From DATARH01 sp035309005 (lineage in GTDB: Bacteria; Pseudomonadota; Alphaproteobacteria; ATCC43930; CGMCC-115725), in contig DATGFP010000117.1 in NCBI GenBank assembly GCA_035309005.1, positions 1 through 64,000 of the forward strand: DNA of 64,000 bases, read 5' to 3'. The translations under genes were made by a program, and so were the position numbers. Every line of letters begins with the position of its first letter. The first letter of the stretch is position 1. Below the pieces are notes generated by a model. The model searched no databases. It was not told the origin of the DNA and saw only the letters and a list, made by a program, of their open reading frames with translations. This document shows positions 14,886 through 23,954 of the stretch, one piece after another.

Positions 14886-16151
14886 ATGAGCACGAGCGTA
14901 TCGGAACCCAGCACGGCGCGCCGCGCCGCCGAGGCGACTGCGTTCTCGGTCATCCTCGCCCTCAGCTTCTCGCATTTCCTCAACGACATGATGCAGTCGC
15001 TGGTGCCGGCGCTCTATCCGATGCTGAAGACCTCATACGGCCTCAGCTTCGCGCAGGTCGGCATGATCACGCTGACGATGCAGGCGGTCTCATCGCTGCT
15101 GCAGCCGGCCGTCGGGCACTTCGCCGACCGCCGGCCGCGGCCCTATTCGCTGGCGGTCGGCATGGGGTCGACGCTGGTGGGGCTGTTGCTCTTGGCGCAT
15201 GCCAGCAGCTACCCACTGCTGTTGCTGGCGGCGACGCTGGTCGGCGCCGGCTCGGCAGTGTTCCACCCGGAGGCCTCGCGGGTCGCGCGGATGGCCTCGG
15301 GTGGGCGGCACGGGTTGGCGCAGTCGCTGTTTCAGGTTGGCGGCAATGTCGGCTCGGCGTCGGGGCCGATCCTCGCCGCCTTCATCGTCGTGCCGAAAGG
15401 CCAATCGAGTATCGCCTGGTTTTCCGCCGCGGCGCTGCTCGCGATGGCGGTGTTGTGCGGTGTTGGCAACTGGCATTGGCGCGAGCGTGCCGCACCGCGC
15501 CCGGCGCGCGCACCGCATCACCGAGCGGTCTCGCTGCCGCGCGGCCGGGTGGCGTGGTCGCTGGCGATCCTCCTGGCGCTGGTGTTCTCGAAATCATTCT
15601 ACCAGACCAGTCTGGGGAATTATTATACCTTCTACCTGATCAGCAAATTCGGCCTGTCGGTGGCGCACGCCCAGGTTTTCCTCTTCGTCTTTCTCGCCGC
15701 GGTGGCGCTCGGCACCTTGATCGGCGGCCCGCTCGGCGACCGCATCGGTCGCAAATCGGTGATCTGGGGCTCGATTCTCGGGGTCATCCCGTTCACCCTG
15801 GCGTTGCCCTATGTCGGCCTCGCGTGGACCGCGGCGCTCAGCGTCGCCATCGGCTTGACGTTGGCCTCGGCCTCCTCGGCGATCGTCGTTTATGCAATCG
15901 ACCTCGTGCCGGGGAAGGTCGGCACGATCGCCGGCCTCTTCTTCGGCCTGTCGTTCGGCCTTGCCGGGGTCGGCGCGGCATTGCTCGGGCGGCTGGCCGA
16001 CGCCACCAGCATCGACTTCGTCTATCGGCTGTGCGCCTTCCTGCCGCTGCTCGGGCTCTTGACCGTCTTCCTGCCCGATATCGGACGCCCGCAGCGGCCC
16101 GGTCAGCTTGATGGCCCCCTCGGAAAGCCCGCGCTCCAAACCCGTGCGTGA
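14886..16151 (+). CDS. MFS transporter, fosmidomycin-resistance (Fsr) type
   Basis: 421 residues, twelve predicted membrane helices. Typical Fsr features: an early FSHFLNDMMQSLVPALYPML helix, GSAVFHPEASRVARMASGGR in the loop after helix 4, and GGPLGDRIGRK between helices 8 and 9. Inner-membrane drug/proton antiporter by family. Start chosen at ATG 14886 because the longer frame reaching 14664 lies inside the preceding gene. It follows the VOC/oxidoreductase pair on the same strand at 134 bases, so it may have its own promoter. Confidence 0.88.
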   Translation: MSTSVSEPSTARRAAEATAFSVILALSFSHFLNDMMQSLVPALYPMLKTSYGLSFAQVGMITLTMQAVSSLLQPAVGHFADRRPRPYSLAVGMGSTLVGLLLLAHASSYPLLLLAATLVGAGSAVFHPEASRVARMASGGRHGLAQSLFQVGGNVGSASGPILAAFIVVPKGQSSIAWFSAAALLAMAVLCGVGNWHWRERAAPRPARAPHHRAVSLPRGRVAWSLAILLALVFSKSFYQTSLGNYYTFYLISKFGLSVAHAQVFLFVFLAAVALGTLIGGPLGDRIGRKSVIWGSILGVIPFTLALPYVGLAWTAALSVAIGLTLASASSAIVVYAIDLVPGKVGTIAGLFFGLSFGLAGVGAALLGRLADATSIDFVYRLCAFLPLLGLLTVFLPDIGRPQRPGQLDGPLGKPALQTRA

Positions 16152-16194
16152 TGCTATAAAGGCGGAGTCACGCCTCTACCTGCCGAGGGACCCC

Positions 16195-17334
16195 ATGTCC
16201 AATCAGCTGATCTCCTGCGACGACCATATGGATCTCGGCCAGTTGCCGGCCGATCTTTGGCTGACCCGGCTGCCGCCGGAACTGCGTGATCGCGCCCCGC
16301 GCGTTGAGGAGCAGGGCGGCCAGGCGGTGTGGATTTGCGACGGCAAGCCCTGGGGCGCCTGGAACGGCAAGAAGCCGGCGACCGGCAACCAGCGCGCGGT
16401 CAAGCCGATTTACACCGCTTTCGATCGTGCCGGCATCTTCGACGCCAGCGCGCGCCGGCCGGCCGTCGCCGAATTGCGCCTGGCGGACATGGACCGCGAC
16501 GGGGTCGAGACACAGGTGATCTTTGGCCCGATCTTCCAGATCTCAACCGATGACGAGGCGCTGCGCGTCGCGTGCTACCGCGTCTACAACGACTGGCTGA
16601 TGGAATTCTGCGCGGCGGCGCCCGATCGGCTCATCGGCGTGCCGATGCTGCCCGAGACGCCGGACGGCGCGGTGGCTGAATTGCGCCGCCTCGCGGAGAA
16701 GGGCGGGGTGCGCCAGGTCACGCTGATGATCGCCAACATCAAGCCGAAGCTCGACGACCCGGCGTGGGAAAAGCTGTGGTCGGCGCTCGAGGAAACCGGG
16801 ATCATCCTCTCTTGGCACATCACCGTCTTTGTCGGCAAACCCGGCGACCGCGTCGCCGGCAAGACCGCCAGCGTCTTCGAGAACACCAAGTTCTTCATGG
16901 CGAATTTTCTAGAGCCGTTTGTCGATCTGTTCGCCTGGGGCATCCTGGAGCGCCATCCGAAACTGAAGATGGTAATGGCGGAAGCCGGTACCGGCTGGCT
17001 GCCCTGGCTGGTGCAGGAACTCGACTACCGTCATTGGCGGCTGTGGGAAGCCAAGGAATTCTGGGCCGACAAGGGCGGCATCCAGCTCGAAACCAAGCCC
17101 AGCGAACTCTTCAAGCGCCAGATCTACGCGACCTTCCAGGAGGATTACGCGGCGATGTCGCTGATCCCGTTCTTCGGCGAAGGCCACCTGCTGTGGGCCT
17201 CCGACTATCCCCACCCCGACAGCGTCTGGCCGCATTCGCGCGATGCCATCGAACGCCAGATGAGCACCCTATCCCCCGAAATGCGCCGGAAACTGACCCA
17301 CGACAACGCGGCTAGGCTTTACGGACTGAGTTAG
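16195..17334 (+). CDS. Amidohydrolase 2 family metal-dependent hydrolase
   Basis: 379 residues from ATG 16195 with GAGGGA 4 bases upstream. Resembles the ACMS decarboxylase/OHCU-like amidohydrolase_2 family: an N-terminal DDHMD in place of the usual DxHxH, LRLADMDRDGVETQVIFGP, SWHITVF, LERHPKLKMVMAEAGTGWLP and the C-terminal ASDYPHPDSVWP with the catalytic Asp. The altered first motif (DDHMD) is seen in relatives annotated from soil bacteria. Substrate unknown. Convergent with the CmcJ-like gene. Confidence 0.85.
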   Translation: MSNQLISCDDHMDLGQLPADLWLTRLPPELRDRAPRVEEQGGQAVWICDGKPWGAWNGKKPATGNQRAVKPIYTAFDRAGIFDASARRPAVAELRLADMDRDGVETQVIFGPIFQISTDDEALRVACYRVYNDWLMEFCAAAPDRLIGVPMLPETPDGAVAELRRLAEKGGVRQVTLMIANIKPKLDDPAWEKLWSALEETGIILSWHITVFVGKPGDRVAGKTASVFENTKFFMANFLEPFVDLFAWGILERHPKLKMVMAEAGTGWLPWLVQELDYRHWRLWEAKEFWADKGGIQLETKPSELFKRQIYATFQEDYAAMSLIPFFGEGHLLWASDYPHPDSVWPHSRDAIERQMSTLSPEMRRKLTHDNAARLYGLS

Positions 17335-17376
17335 ACCGTCGTCCGATAGAGCGGGGCGTTTTTCCTCCCCCGTCTT

Positions 17377-17463
17377 GGCCGGGCTTGACCCGTGGGCCTT
17401 CAGCCCACGGGCGTGATCCGTGGGCATCCACGTAGGTCCCCGGGTCAAGCCCGGGGATGACGA
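17377..17463. repeat. Intergenic palindromic repeat element (REP-like)
   Basis: Between two convergent genes. Perfect 14-bp arms CCGGGCTTGACCCG (17379-17392) and its complement (17441-17454) enclose a nested hairpin CGTGGGC/GCCCACG (17391-17409) and a smaller CGTGG/CCACG. The outer sequence ending CCCGGGGATGACG is the form common in intergenic repeats of alphaproteobacteria. It could serve as a bidirectional terminator here. Confidence 0.8.
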
Positions 17464-17489
17464 TTCGCTAAAATGAACCCCTCAGTGCC

Positions 17490-18320
17490 TCAGAAAAACG
17501 CCAGCGTGCGGATTTCGATGCTTTCGCGGGGGCGGGCATGGGGTGGGGCGGTGGGATCGGCGAAGGCGGTGTGGGCGGTCCAGCGGGCGCGGCCGTCCGT
17601 CAGCGATTCGTAGACCTTGAAGACCAAGGCTTCGTCGGGCCGCATGTGCGGGAACCAGTACCAGCGCTGCGCCGGGTCGTAGGTGATCGCGTAGGTCTGG
17701 CCGATGCGGTCCTGGTAGCGCCGCTCGTTGATCACGAGGCGCTCGGGGCGGACGCTCTGCGCATCGCAGATCGCCAACGGGTGGCTTTCCACCGGGTGGT
17801 TGATCGGCCGCCACACCTGGATGATCGCGAAGCGGCCCTTGAGCAGTTCCTCGGCCTCGGCGCCCATGATGTCGCGCACCCGCTGCGGCCCCGACCATTC
17901 GGTGTAGTCGTTGTGGACCCGGCTGACGATGTCGCGGATCTGCTGCGCCTCGCGCTGCCGGTCGCTGGCGGTGCGCAATGTGTGGTCGAACACGACGACC
18001 CGCTTCGCGCCGCTGACCTGTTTGATCAGTTCGACGCATTCTGGGTAATAGACCCGCCGCACCTCTGCGTCGTCGAAGAAATCGGCGACGCGCGTGTGGT
18101 GTGGCACAAAGCGGAAGCCCTCGCGCTCGAACTCGAAGCCGCCGGCGAGCGGCCTGCCGTTATGCAGCCTGACATGGTGCGTCTCGTTGTCGCCGCCCTC
18201 GCGCTCGTCGACCCCGCCGGGCTTGGCAACATAGGTCACCAGCTTCTCGGGCTTGGCGAGGTAAACGAGGTCGGCCTCTATCGTGCCGGGGACGGTATCG
18301 ACTTCGGCGATCTGAACCAT
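17490..18320 (-). CDS. CmcJ/NvfI-type putative 2-oxoglutarate-like oxygenase
   Basis: 276 residues from ATG 18320 with GGGAG 6 bases upstream. Matches the family of CmcJ (cephamycin 7-methoxylation) and fungal AsaB/GA4-desaturase-like proteins: VVVFDHTLR near the middle, RVHNDYTEWSGPQRV with the putative metal His-x-Asp, IIQVWRPINHPVESHPLAICD, and YDPAQRWYWFPHMRPDEALVFKVYES with the distal His. In this family the iron ligands are HxD...H of a double-stranded beta helix. Standing alone beside ndk, its substrate is unknown. Confidence 0.82.
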   Translation of the reverse strand: MVQIAEVDTVPGTIEADLVYLAKPEKLVTYVAKPGGVDEREGGDNETHHVRLHNGRPLAGGFEFEREGFRFVPHHTRVADFFDDAEVRRVYYPECVELIKQVSGAKRVVVFDHTLRTASDRQREAQQIRDIVSRVHNDYTEWSGPQRVRDIMGAEAEELLKGRFAIIQVWRPINHPVESHPLAICDAQSVRPERLVINERRYQDRIGQTYAITYDPAQRWYWFPHMRPDEALVFKVYESLTDGRARWTAHTAFADPTAPPHARPRESIEIRTLAFF

Positions 18321-18391
18321 TGACGGCTCCCGTGCAGCATTGTGTGTGATGATAGGGACGCCCCGCACCCGCTACAACTGTCGCGGCTGCA

Positions 18392-18420
18392 TTGCCGCTG
18401 CCGCGGCCTCTCGCTATAAC
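18392..18420 (+). promoter_or_regulatory. Promoter of ndk
   Basis: TTGCCG (18392-18397), 17-base spacer, TATAAC (18415-18420), about 30 bases before ATG 18450. Good -10 and spacing, moderate -35. Confidence 0.5.
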
Positions 18421-18449
18421 CCGCGCCTCCCCTCTAGCCGAGAACCGCC

Positions 18450-18872
18450 ATGGCCACCCAACGCACGCTGTCGATCATCAAGCCGGACGCGACCCGGCGC
18501 GACCTGACCGGCGCGATCAACGACCGCTTCGAGCGCAGCGGCTTGCGCATCGTCGCGCAGAAACGCCTCAGGCTGAGCCGCGACCTGGCCGAGCGCTTCT
18601 ACGCCGTGCACGCGGCGCGGCCGTTTTACCGCAGCCTCGTCGACTTCATGATCTCGGGCCCGGTCGTCGTGCAGGTGCTAGAGGGCGAGGACGCGGTTGC
18701 GAAAAACCGCGAGGTGATGGGCGCGACCGACCCCGCCAAGGCTGCTCCGGGTACGATCCGCAAGGACTTTGCCGAGTCGATCGAGGCCAATTCGGCGCAC
18801 GGCTCCGATTCGCCGGAGAACGCCGCGCAGGAGATCGCGTTTTTCTTCGCCGAGAGTGAAATCTGCCCGTAG
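18450..18872 (+). CDS. ndk: Nucleoside-diphosphate kinase
   Basis: 140 residues, the usual family length. Transfers the gamma phosphate of ATP to NDPs through a phosphohistidine. Phosphorylated His117 lies in NSAHGSDSPENA, and the start TLSIIKPDA and the FYRSLVDFMISGP region are conserved. Cytoplasmic. Its stop directly abuts the stop of convergent ubiB (18872/18873) with no intergenic base, so no separate terminator fits between them. Confidence 0.97.
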   Translation: MATQRTLSIIKPDATRRDLTGAINDRFERSGLRIVAQKRLRLSRDLAERFYAVHAARPFYRSLVDFMISGPVVVQVLEGEDAVAKNREVMGATDPAKAAPGTIRKDFAESIEANSAHGSDSPENAAQEIAFFFAESEICP

Positions 18873-20432
18873 CTACCCCGCCAGCACAAGCCGCAGCGCG
18901 ATCGCAACCAGCGCCGCCGCGGCGAGCCACAGCGGGATCGCCAGCAACGGCAAGAGGCGGGCGCGGTGTGCTGCCTGCGCCGCTAGGCTCTCGGCGTGCA
19001 GCACAACACCCTCGCTCGCCCAGTCGCCGACCAGCTTGTCGAGGCTCTTCAATAGGCGCGGCAATTCGTCGAGCGCCTCCAATGCCGTCTCGAAGCGCTG
19101 TCGCAGCTGCGCTTCGGGGCCGCGATTTTCGCGCACCCATGCCTCGACCAGCGGCTGCGCTAGCCCCCAGATGTTGACCGTCGGGTCGAGCCGGCGGCCG
19201 ATGCCCTCGACCAGCACCATCGTCTTCTGCAGCAGCAGCAGCTGCGGCTGGGTCTCCATCTCGAACTGCTCGGTGACCTGGAACAGCTGCGCCAGGAGCC
19301 GGGCGATCGAAATTTCGTGCAGCTTGCGTCCGAGGATCGGCTCGCCGATCGAGCGGCAGGCCTGGGTGAAAGCATCAACCGAGCGCCGCCGCGGCACGTA
19401 GCCGGCGGTGAAATGTACTTCGGCGACCCGGCGGTAATCGCCCGTGAGAAACCCCACCAGCATGTCGGCGAGGTAATAGCGGGTCTCGCGGTCGAGCCGG
19501 CCCATGATGCCGAAATCGACCGCCGCGAGGACGCCGTCGGCCGCGACGAAGAGGTTGCCCGGATGCTGGTCAGCATGAAAGAAGCCGTCGCGGAACACCT
19601 GCTTGAAGAATGTCTCCGCCGCCGAGCGCAGCAGATCGGGCATCGAATGGCCGGCGGCAACGAGCGCCTCGCGGTCGTCGATGCGGATGCCGGCGACCCG
19701 CTCGGTGGTCAGCACGCTACGCCCGGTGCGCAGCCAATCGACCTGCGGCACGCGAAAGGCAGCATCGCCGGCGAAATTCTCGCCGAGCTCGGAGGCGGCG
19801 GCGGCTTCGAAGCGCAAATCCATCTCGAGCTCGACCGATTGCGCCAATGTCTCGACCACCTCGATGGGCTTCAGGCGGCGCAGCGCGGGCTGGGTCCGCT
19901 CGGCGAGGCGCGCCAGCCAGCGAAACAGGTCGAGGTCGCGAGCGAAGGCGCGGGCAATCCTGGGGCGCAACACCTTGACCGCCACCGCCCGTCCGTCGGT
20001 CGTCTCGGCAAAATGCACCTGTGCGATCGAGGCCGCGGCAATCGCGGTCTCGTCGAACGTGGCAAACAGCTCAGCGAGCGGCCGCTCGAATTCGGCCTCG
20101 ATCAGGGCGCGCGCCTCCCGCCCCGGAAACGGCGGTAAGCGATCCTGCAGCAGCGCGAGGTCGAGCGCGATCTCGTCTCCCAACAGATCGGCGCGAGTTG
20201 CCAGGATCTGCCCGAGCTTGATAAAGCTCGGCCCCATTTCGCTGAGCGCCGCCGCCAGCCGCTCGCCGGGCCGGCGGGCGCCGGTGGCGCGGCGACGTGC
20301 GAGGCGGGCCAGCCGCACCAACGGCGCGGCGCCCGCCACGCGCTCCAGCGGAAACAGCGCGTCATGCCGCGCCAGCGCCAGCCCGATCCCGATAAGGCGC
20401 GCCAGATTGCGGCTGCTGCGGAAGAGCGACAC
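18873..20432 (-). CDS. ubiB: Ubiquinone biosynthesis regulatory kinase-like protein UbiB
   Basis: 519 residues. ABC1/ADCK atypical kinase needed for coenzyme Q synthesis; membrane-bound. The KxGQ motif is FIKLGQILATR (about residues 70-80), followed by the nucleotide-binding AVKVLRP lysine, HADQHPGNLF catalytic loop and VDFGIMG (DFG-like) magnesium loop. C-terminal residues about 490-517 form two hydrophobic membrane helices, typical of UbiB. It follows ubiE by 13 bases on the same strand, the standard ubiE-ubiB operon order without ubiJ. Confidence 0.95.
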   Translation of the reverse strand: MSLFRSSRNLARLIGIGLALARHDALFPLERVAGAAPLVRLARLARRRATGARRPGERLAAALSEMGPSFIKLGQILATRADLLGDEIALDLALLQDRLPPFPGREARALIEAEFERPLAELFATFDETAIAAASIAQVHFAETTDGRAVAVKVLRPRIARAFARDLDLFRWLARLAERTQPALRRLKPIEVVETLAQSVELEMDLRFEAAAASELGENFAGDAAFRVPQVDWLRTGRSVLTTERVAGIRIDDREALVAAGHSMPDLLRSAAETFFKQVFRDGFFHADQHPGNLFVAADGVLAAVDFGIMGRLDRETRYYLADMLVGFLTGDYRRVAEVHFTAGYVPRRRSVDAFTQACRSIGEPILGRKLHEISIARLLAQLFQVTEQFEMETQPQLLLLQKTMVLVEGIGRRLDPTVNIWGLAQPLVEAWVRENRGPEAQLRQRFETALEALDELPRLLKSLDKLVGDWASEGVVLHAESLAAQAAHRARLLPLLAIPLWLAAAALVAIALRLVLAG

Positions 20433-20445
20433 CGCGCCGCTTCGG

Positions 20446-21237
20446 TCAGAGCCGCCAGGCCGAATGGAGCGCCGCGATGCCGCCGGTCAGGTTGCGGAAC
20501 CGGCCCCGCTCCAGGCCCGCCGCCGCGATCAGCTCGAGCACCGCGCCTTGCGGCGGGAAGCGGCGAATACTCTCGACCAGATAGGTGTACGCATCGCGGT
20601 TGCCGGTGACGATCTGGCCGAGCAGCGGCAGCACCTGGAAGCTGTAGAGGTCGTAGAGCGGCTGCAGCAGCAGCGCCACCGCCGGGGTGAATTCGAGGCA
20701 CAGGAAGCGGCCGCCGGGCTTTAGCACGCGCCTTGCCTCGGCGAGCGCCCGCTCGATCCGGGTCACGTTGCGCAGGCCGAAGGCGATCGTATAGAGATCG
20801 ACCGAGCGGTCGGCGAGCGGCAATGCCTCGGCATCGCCGCCGAGCCACTCGATGCCGGCCAGGATGCCGTCGTCGAGGGCACGGGCGCGACCAATCTCCA
20901 GCATCTGCGGGTTGGCGTCGCACACGATGACGGCTCCACCCGCCGCGGGCTGCAGCCGCGGCAAGGCGCGGCGTGCCACATCGCCGGTGCCGCCGGCGAC
21001 ATCGATGAGAAGCTGGCCGGGGCGCGGCGCGAGCCAGCGCACCATCTCGGCCTTCCACCAGCGGTGGACGCCGCCGCTCATCAGGTCGTTCATCAGGTCG
21101 TAGCGCCCGGCGACGCTGTCGAAGATCTCGCGCACCAGCGGCGCCTTCGCCGCTTCCGGCACGCGGCGGTAGCCGAAATCCGTCTCCTCGCCGGCTTCCC
21201 GCCAAGCAGAGTTATCGCTTGTCTCGTCTCGGTTCAT
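20446..21237 (-). CDS. ubiE: Ubiquinone/menaquinone C-methyltransferase UbiE
   Basis: 263 residues from ATG 21237; a longer open frame to 21606 overlaps mutM and is rejected. SAM-binding motif I LIDVAGGTGDVARRAL, then FGLRNVTRIERALAEARRVLKPGG and the N-terminal FDSVAGRYDLMNDLMSGGVHR signature that defines UbiE/MenG. Adds a methyl group to C of the benzoquinol ring in CoQ synthesis. First gene of the ubiE-ubiB unit and divergent from mutM across 46 bases, so the two share promoter DNA. Confidence 0.95.
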   Translation of the reverse strand: MNRDETSDNSAWREAGEETDFGYRRVPEAAKAPLVREIFDSVAGRYDLMNDLMSGGVHRWWKAEMVRWLAPRPGQLLIDVAGGTGDVARRALPRLQPAAGGAVIVCDANPQMLEIGRARALDDGILAGIEWLGGDAEALPLADRSVDLYTIAFGLRNVTRIERALAEARRVLKPGGRFLCLEFTPAVALLLQPLYDLYSFQVLPLLGQIVTGNRDAYTYLVESIRRFPPQGAVLELIAAAGLERGRFRNLTGGIAALHSAWRL

Positions 21238-21283
21238 CGGGCACGACAATAGTCCCTGCCGCCCCTCAGCTGCCAGAACTCGG

Positions 21284-22111
21284 ATGCCGGAGCTTCCTGA
21301 AGTCGAAACCGTCCGCCGCGGTCTCGCGCTGCGCATGACCGGACGGCGCATCGTGCATGCCGACCTGCGCCGTCCCGACCTACGCCGGCCGTTTCCCCCG
21401 ATGCTGGCAGAGCGTCTCGCCGGCGCGCTGATCGGGCAGCTGCGGCGGCGCGGCAAATATCTCCTGATCGAGCTCGACGACAGCGGCGTGTTACTCCTGC
21501 ACCTCGGCATGTCGGGGCGGATCACCGCCGGCGCCGCCGGCACGCCGCCGGAACGGCACGACCATGTGATCCTGACGCTCGACGACGGCACCGTGGTGCG
21601 CTTCAACGACGCGCGCCGCTTCGGCTTGCTCGACTACATCGCGCGCGGCGCCGAGGCGGCGCATCCGCTGTTGGCGGGGATGGGACCCGAGCCGCTCCAA
21701 GAGGGATTCGACGGCACCTATCTCGAAGGCGCGCTCACCGGCAAGATGACGCCGATCAAATCCGCCCTGCTCGACCAGAAGATTGTCGCCGGGCTCGGCA
21801 ACATCTACGTCTGCGAGGCGCTCTATCGCGCCGGGATCTCGCCGCGCCGGCTGGCCGCGACCATCAGCGGCGCGCGGGCCCGGCGCCTCGCGGCGGCGAT
21901 CCGCGAGGTGCTCGCCGAGGCGATCACTGCGGGCGGCTCCTCGTTGCGCGATTATGTCCAGGCCAACGGCGAACTCGGCTATTTCCAGCATCGCTGGGCG
22001 GTGTACGGCAAGGAGGGCGAGCCGTGCCCGGGCTGCACCTGCGCCGAGGGCGTTCGTCGCATCGTGCAGACCGGGCGCTCGACGTTTTTCTGCGCGAAAC
22101 GCCAGCGCTGA
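21284..22111 (+). CDS. mutM: Formamidopyrimidine-DNA glycosylase, zinc finger altered
   Basis: 275 residues. Removes 8-oxoguanine and FaPy lesions. N-terminal PELPEVETV supplies the Pro nucleophile and Glu; Lys58 (GKYL), GLGNIYVCEALYRAGI helix-two-turn-helix and Arg265 of the zinc-finger beta hairpin are all present. The zinc finger reads C248-x2-C251...C270-x2-R273: the fourth ligand, Cys in normal MutM, is Arg, encoded by CGC at 22100-22102, one transition away from TGC. The protein is otherwise intact. Divergent from ubiE. Confidence 0.94.
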   Translation: MPELPEVETVRRGLALRMTGRRIVHADLRRPDLRRPFPPMLAERLAGALIGQLRRRGKYLLIELDDSGVLLLHLGMSGRITAGAAGTPPERHDHVILTLDDGTVVRFNDARRFGLLDYIARGAEAAHPLLAGMGPEPLQEGFDGTYLEGALTGKMTPIKSALLDQKIVAGLGNIYVCEALYRAGISPRRLAATISGARARRLAAAIREVLAEAITAGGSSLRDYVQANGELGYFQHRWAVYGKEGEPCPGCTCAEGVRRIVQTGRSTFFCAKRQR

Positions 22112-22230
22112 CTGGCTGCTGCCTCGTAACGCCTTGTAATCGACAGTATCGATAAGCGTCGAATTCGCTATCGAATCCTCTCTTTTTCCGAAGATCGATT
22201 AAAAATACTCTTTTGGGACCTTTCCCATGC

Positions 22231-22245
22231 ATCAAACCGTTTGAT
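22231..22245. promoter_or_regulatory. Palindrome ATCAAAC-C-GTTTGAT, possible operator
   Basis: Perfect 7-bp arms around one base in the AT-rich 22140-22260 gap upstream of the small Cys-rich gene. The rest of the 186-base gap after mutM holds no gene. The symmetry fits a dimeric repressor site, but no matching regulator is adjacent. Confidence 0.35.
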
Positions 22246-22297
22246 GGATTACTCGGCCCTGGACGGTCTGGCGAGGAGAGGGGAAGGGAGAGCGGCA

Positions 22298-22477
22298 ATG
22301 ATCTGCCCCGATACGGTTTTCGATTGCGACAATCCAGGCTGCCGCCGCGGCGGATGCCAGGGGCGGCGGCCCGATCTGCCGCTTCTGCGGGCGCCGGGCG
22401 TAACGCCGCCGATGCCACGGCCAGAGCCCGCGGGGTCGCTGCTGGCGGCCGAGACCGCCACCTTCCGCGCTCCCTAA
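22298..22477 (+). CDS. Small cysteine-rich protein, 59 aa
   Basis: 59 residues from ATG 22298, with a clean GGGAAGGGAG ribosome site 7 bases upstream. The N-terminal third reads MICPDTVFDCDNPGCRRGGC and then QGRRP: four cysteines in about 20 residues (CPDT, DCDNPGC, GGC), a likely zinc or iron knuckle. I recall similar CPDT..DCDNP.C..GGCQGR starts among alphaproteobacterial small proteins, but this is not verified. The rest is Pro/Ala-rich and probably disordered. It sits 116 bases before the enoyl-CoA hydratase gene. Confidence 0.55.
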   Translation: MICPDTVFDCDNPGCRRGGCQGRRPDLPLLRAPGVTPPMPRPEPAGSLLAAETATFRAP

Positions 22478-22593
22478 GCCGAGCGTCCGTCCGGCCTTTC
22501 CTCGCTATCCGATTTCGGCGGTTAATCCTAAGCTCCGTCATCGGGCGGCCGCGGGCCCGATCGGGTGCGGCCGGCCATTTCGGCGAGGGAATC

Positions 22594-23379
<786 letters not shown>

Positions 23380-23391
23380 GGGGATGGCGCG

Positions 23392-23934
23392 ATGAAGAGG
23401 ATCGTCGCGGCGGTCAGCTGCAGTCCGACGCACAGTTTTACCAAGGCCAATGCCGGCAGCATTCGCCTCGTCGCCGGGCTCGGCGTCGATGGCGATGCGC
23501 ATCAGGGGGTAACAGTCAAGCACCGCTCGCGCATCGCCCGGTTCGGCGATACGCCGAACCTGCGCCAGGTGCACCTGATCCATGCCGAGCTGTTCGACGA
23601 GCTGCGGGCCGCCGGGTTTGCCGTCTCCGCCGGGCAGATGGGCGAGAACGTCACGACGCGCGGCCTCGACCTGCTCGGCTTGCCGGCCGGGACGCGGCTG
23701 CGGCTTGGCGACGCGGCTGTGGTTGAGGTGACCGGGCTGCGCAACCCGTGCCGCCAGCTCGATGGTTTCCAGCCCGGGCTGATGAACGCGACGCTGGCGC
23801 GTGACGAGGCCGGCAATCTCGTCCGCAAGGCCGGCATCATGGCCATCGTGCTCGAGGGCGGCGAAGTCCGCGATGGCGATGCGATCACGGTCGAAATGCC
23901 GCCGCCACCGCACCAGAAGCTCGAACCGGTCTGA
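23392..23934 (+). CDS. MOSC domain protein
   Basis: 180 residues. The molybdenum-cofactor sulfurase C-terminal (MOSC) fold is shown by GLGVDGDAHQGVTVKHRSR near the start, QVHLIHAELFDEL, and GQMGENVTTRGLDLLGLPAGTRLRLGDA as separate blocks, followed by VTGLRNPCRQLD with the conserved Cys. Stand-alone MOSC proteins of this length carry sulfur for molybdoenzymes or act in YiiM-type N-hydroxy reduction. No molybdoenzyme gene is adjacent. Downstream of the enoyl-CoA hydratase, convergent with the S9 peptidase 20 bases away. Confidence 0.87.
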   Translation: MKRIVAAVSCSPTHSFTKANAGSIRLVAGLGVDGDAHQGVTVKHRSRIARFGDTPNLRQVHLIHAELFDELRAAGFAVSAGQMGENVTTRGLDLLGLPAGTRLRLGDAAVVEVTGLRNPCRQLDGFQPGLMNATLARDEAGNLVRKAGIMAIVLEGGEVRDGDAITVEMPPPPHQKLEPV

Positions 23935-23954
23935 GGGTTCCACCCAAGAAGCGG

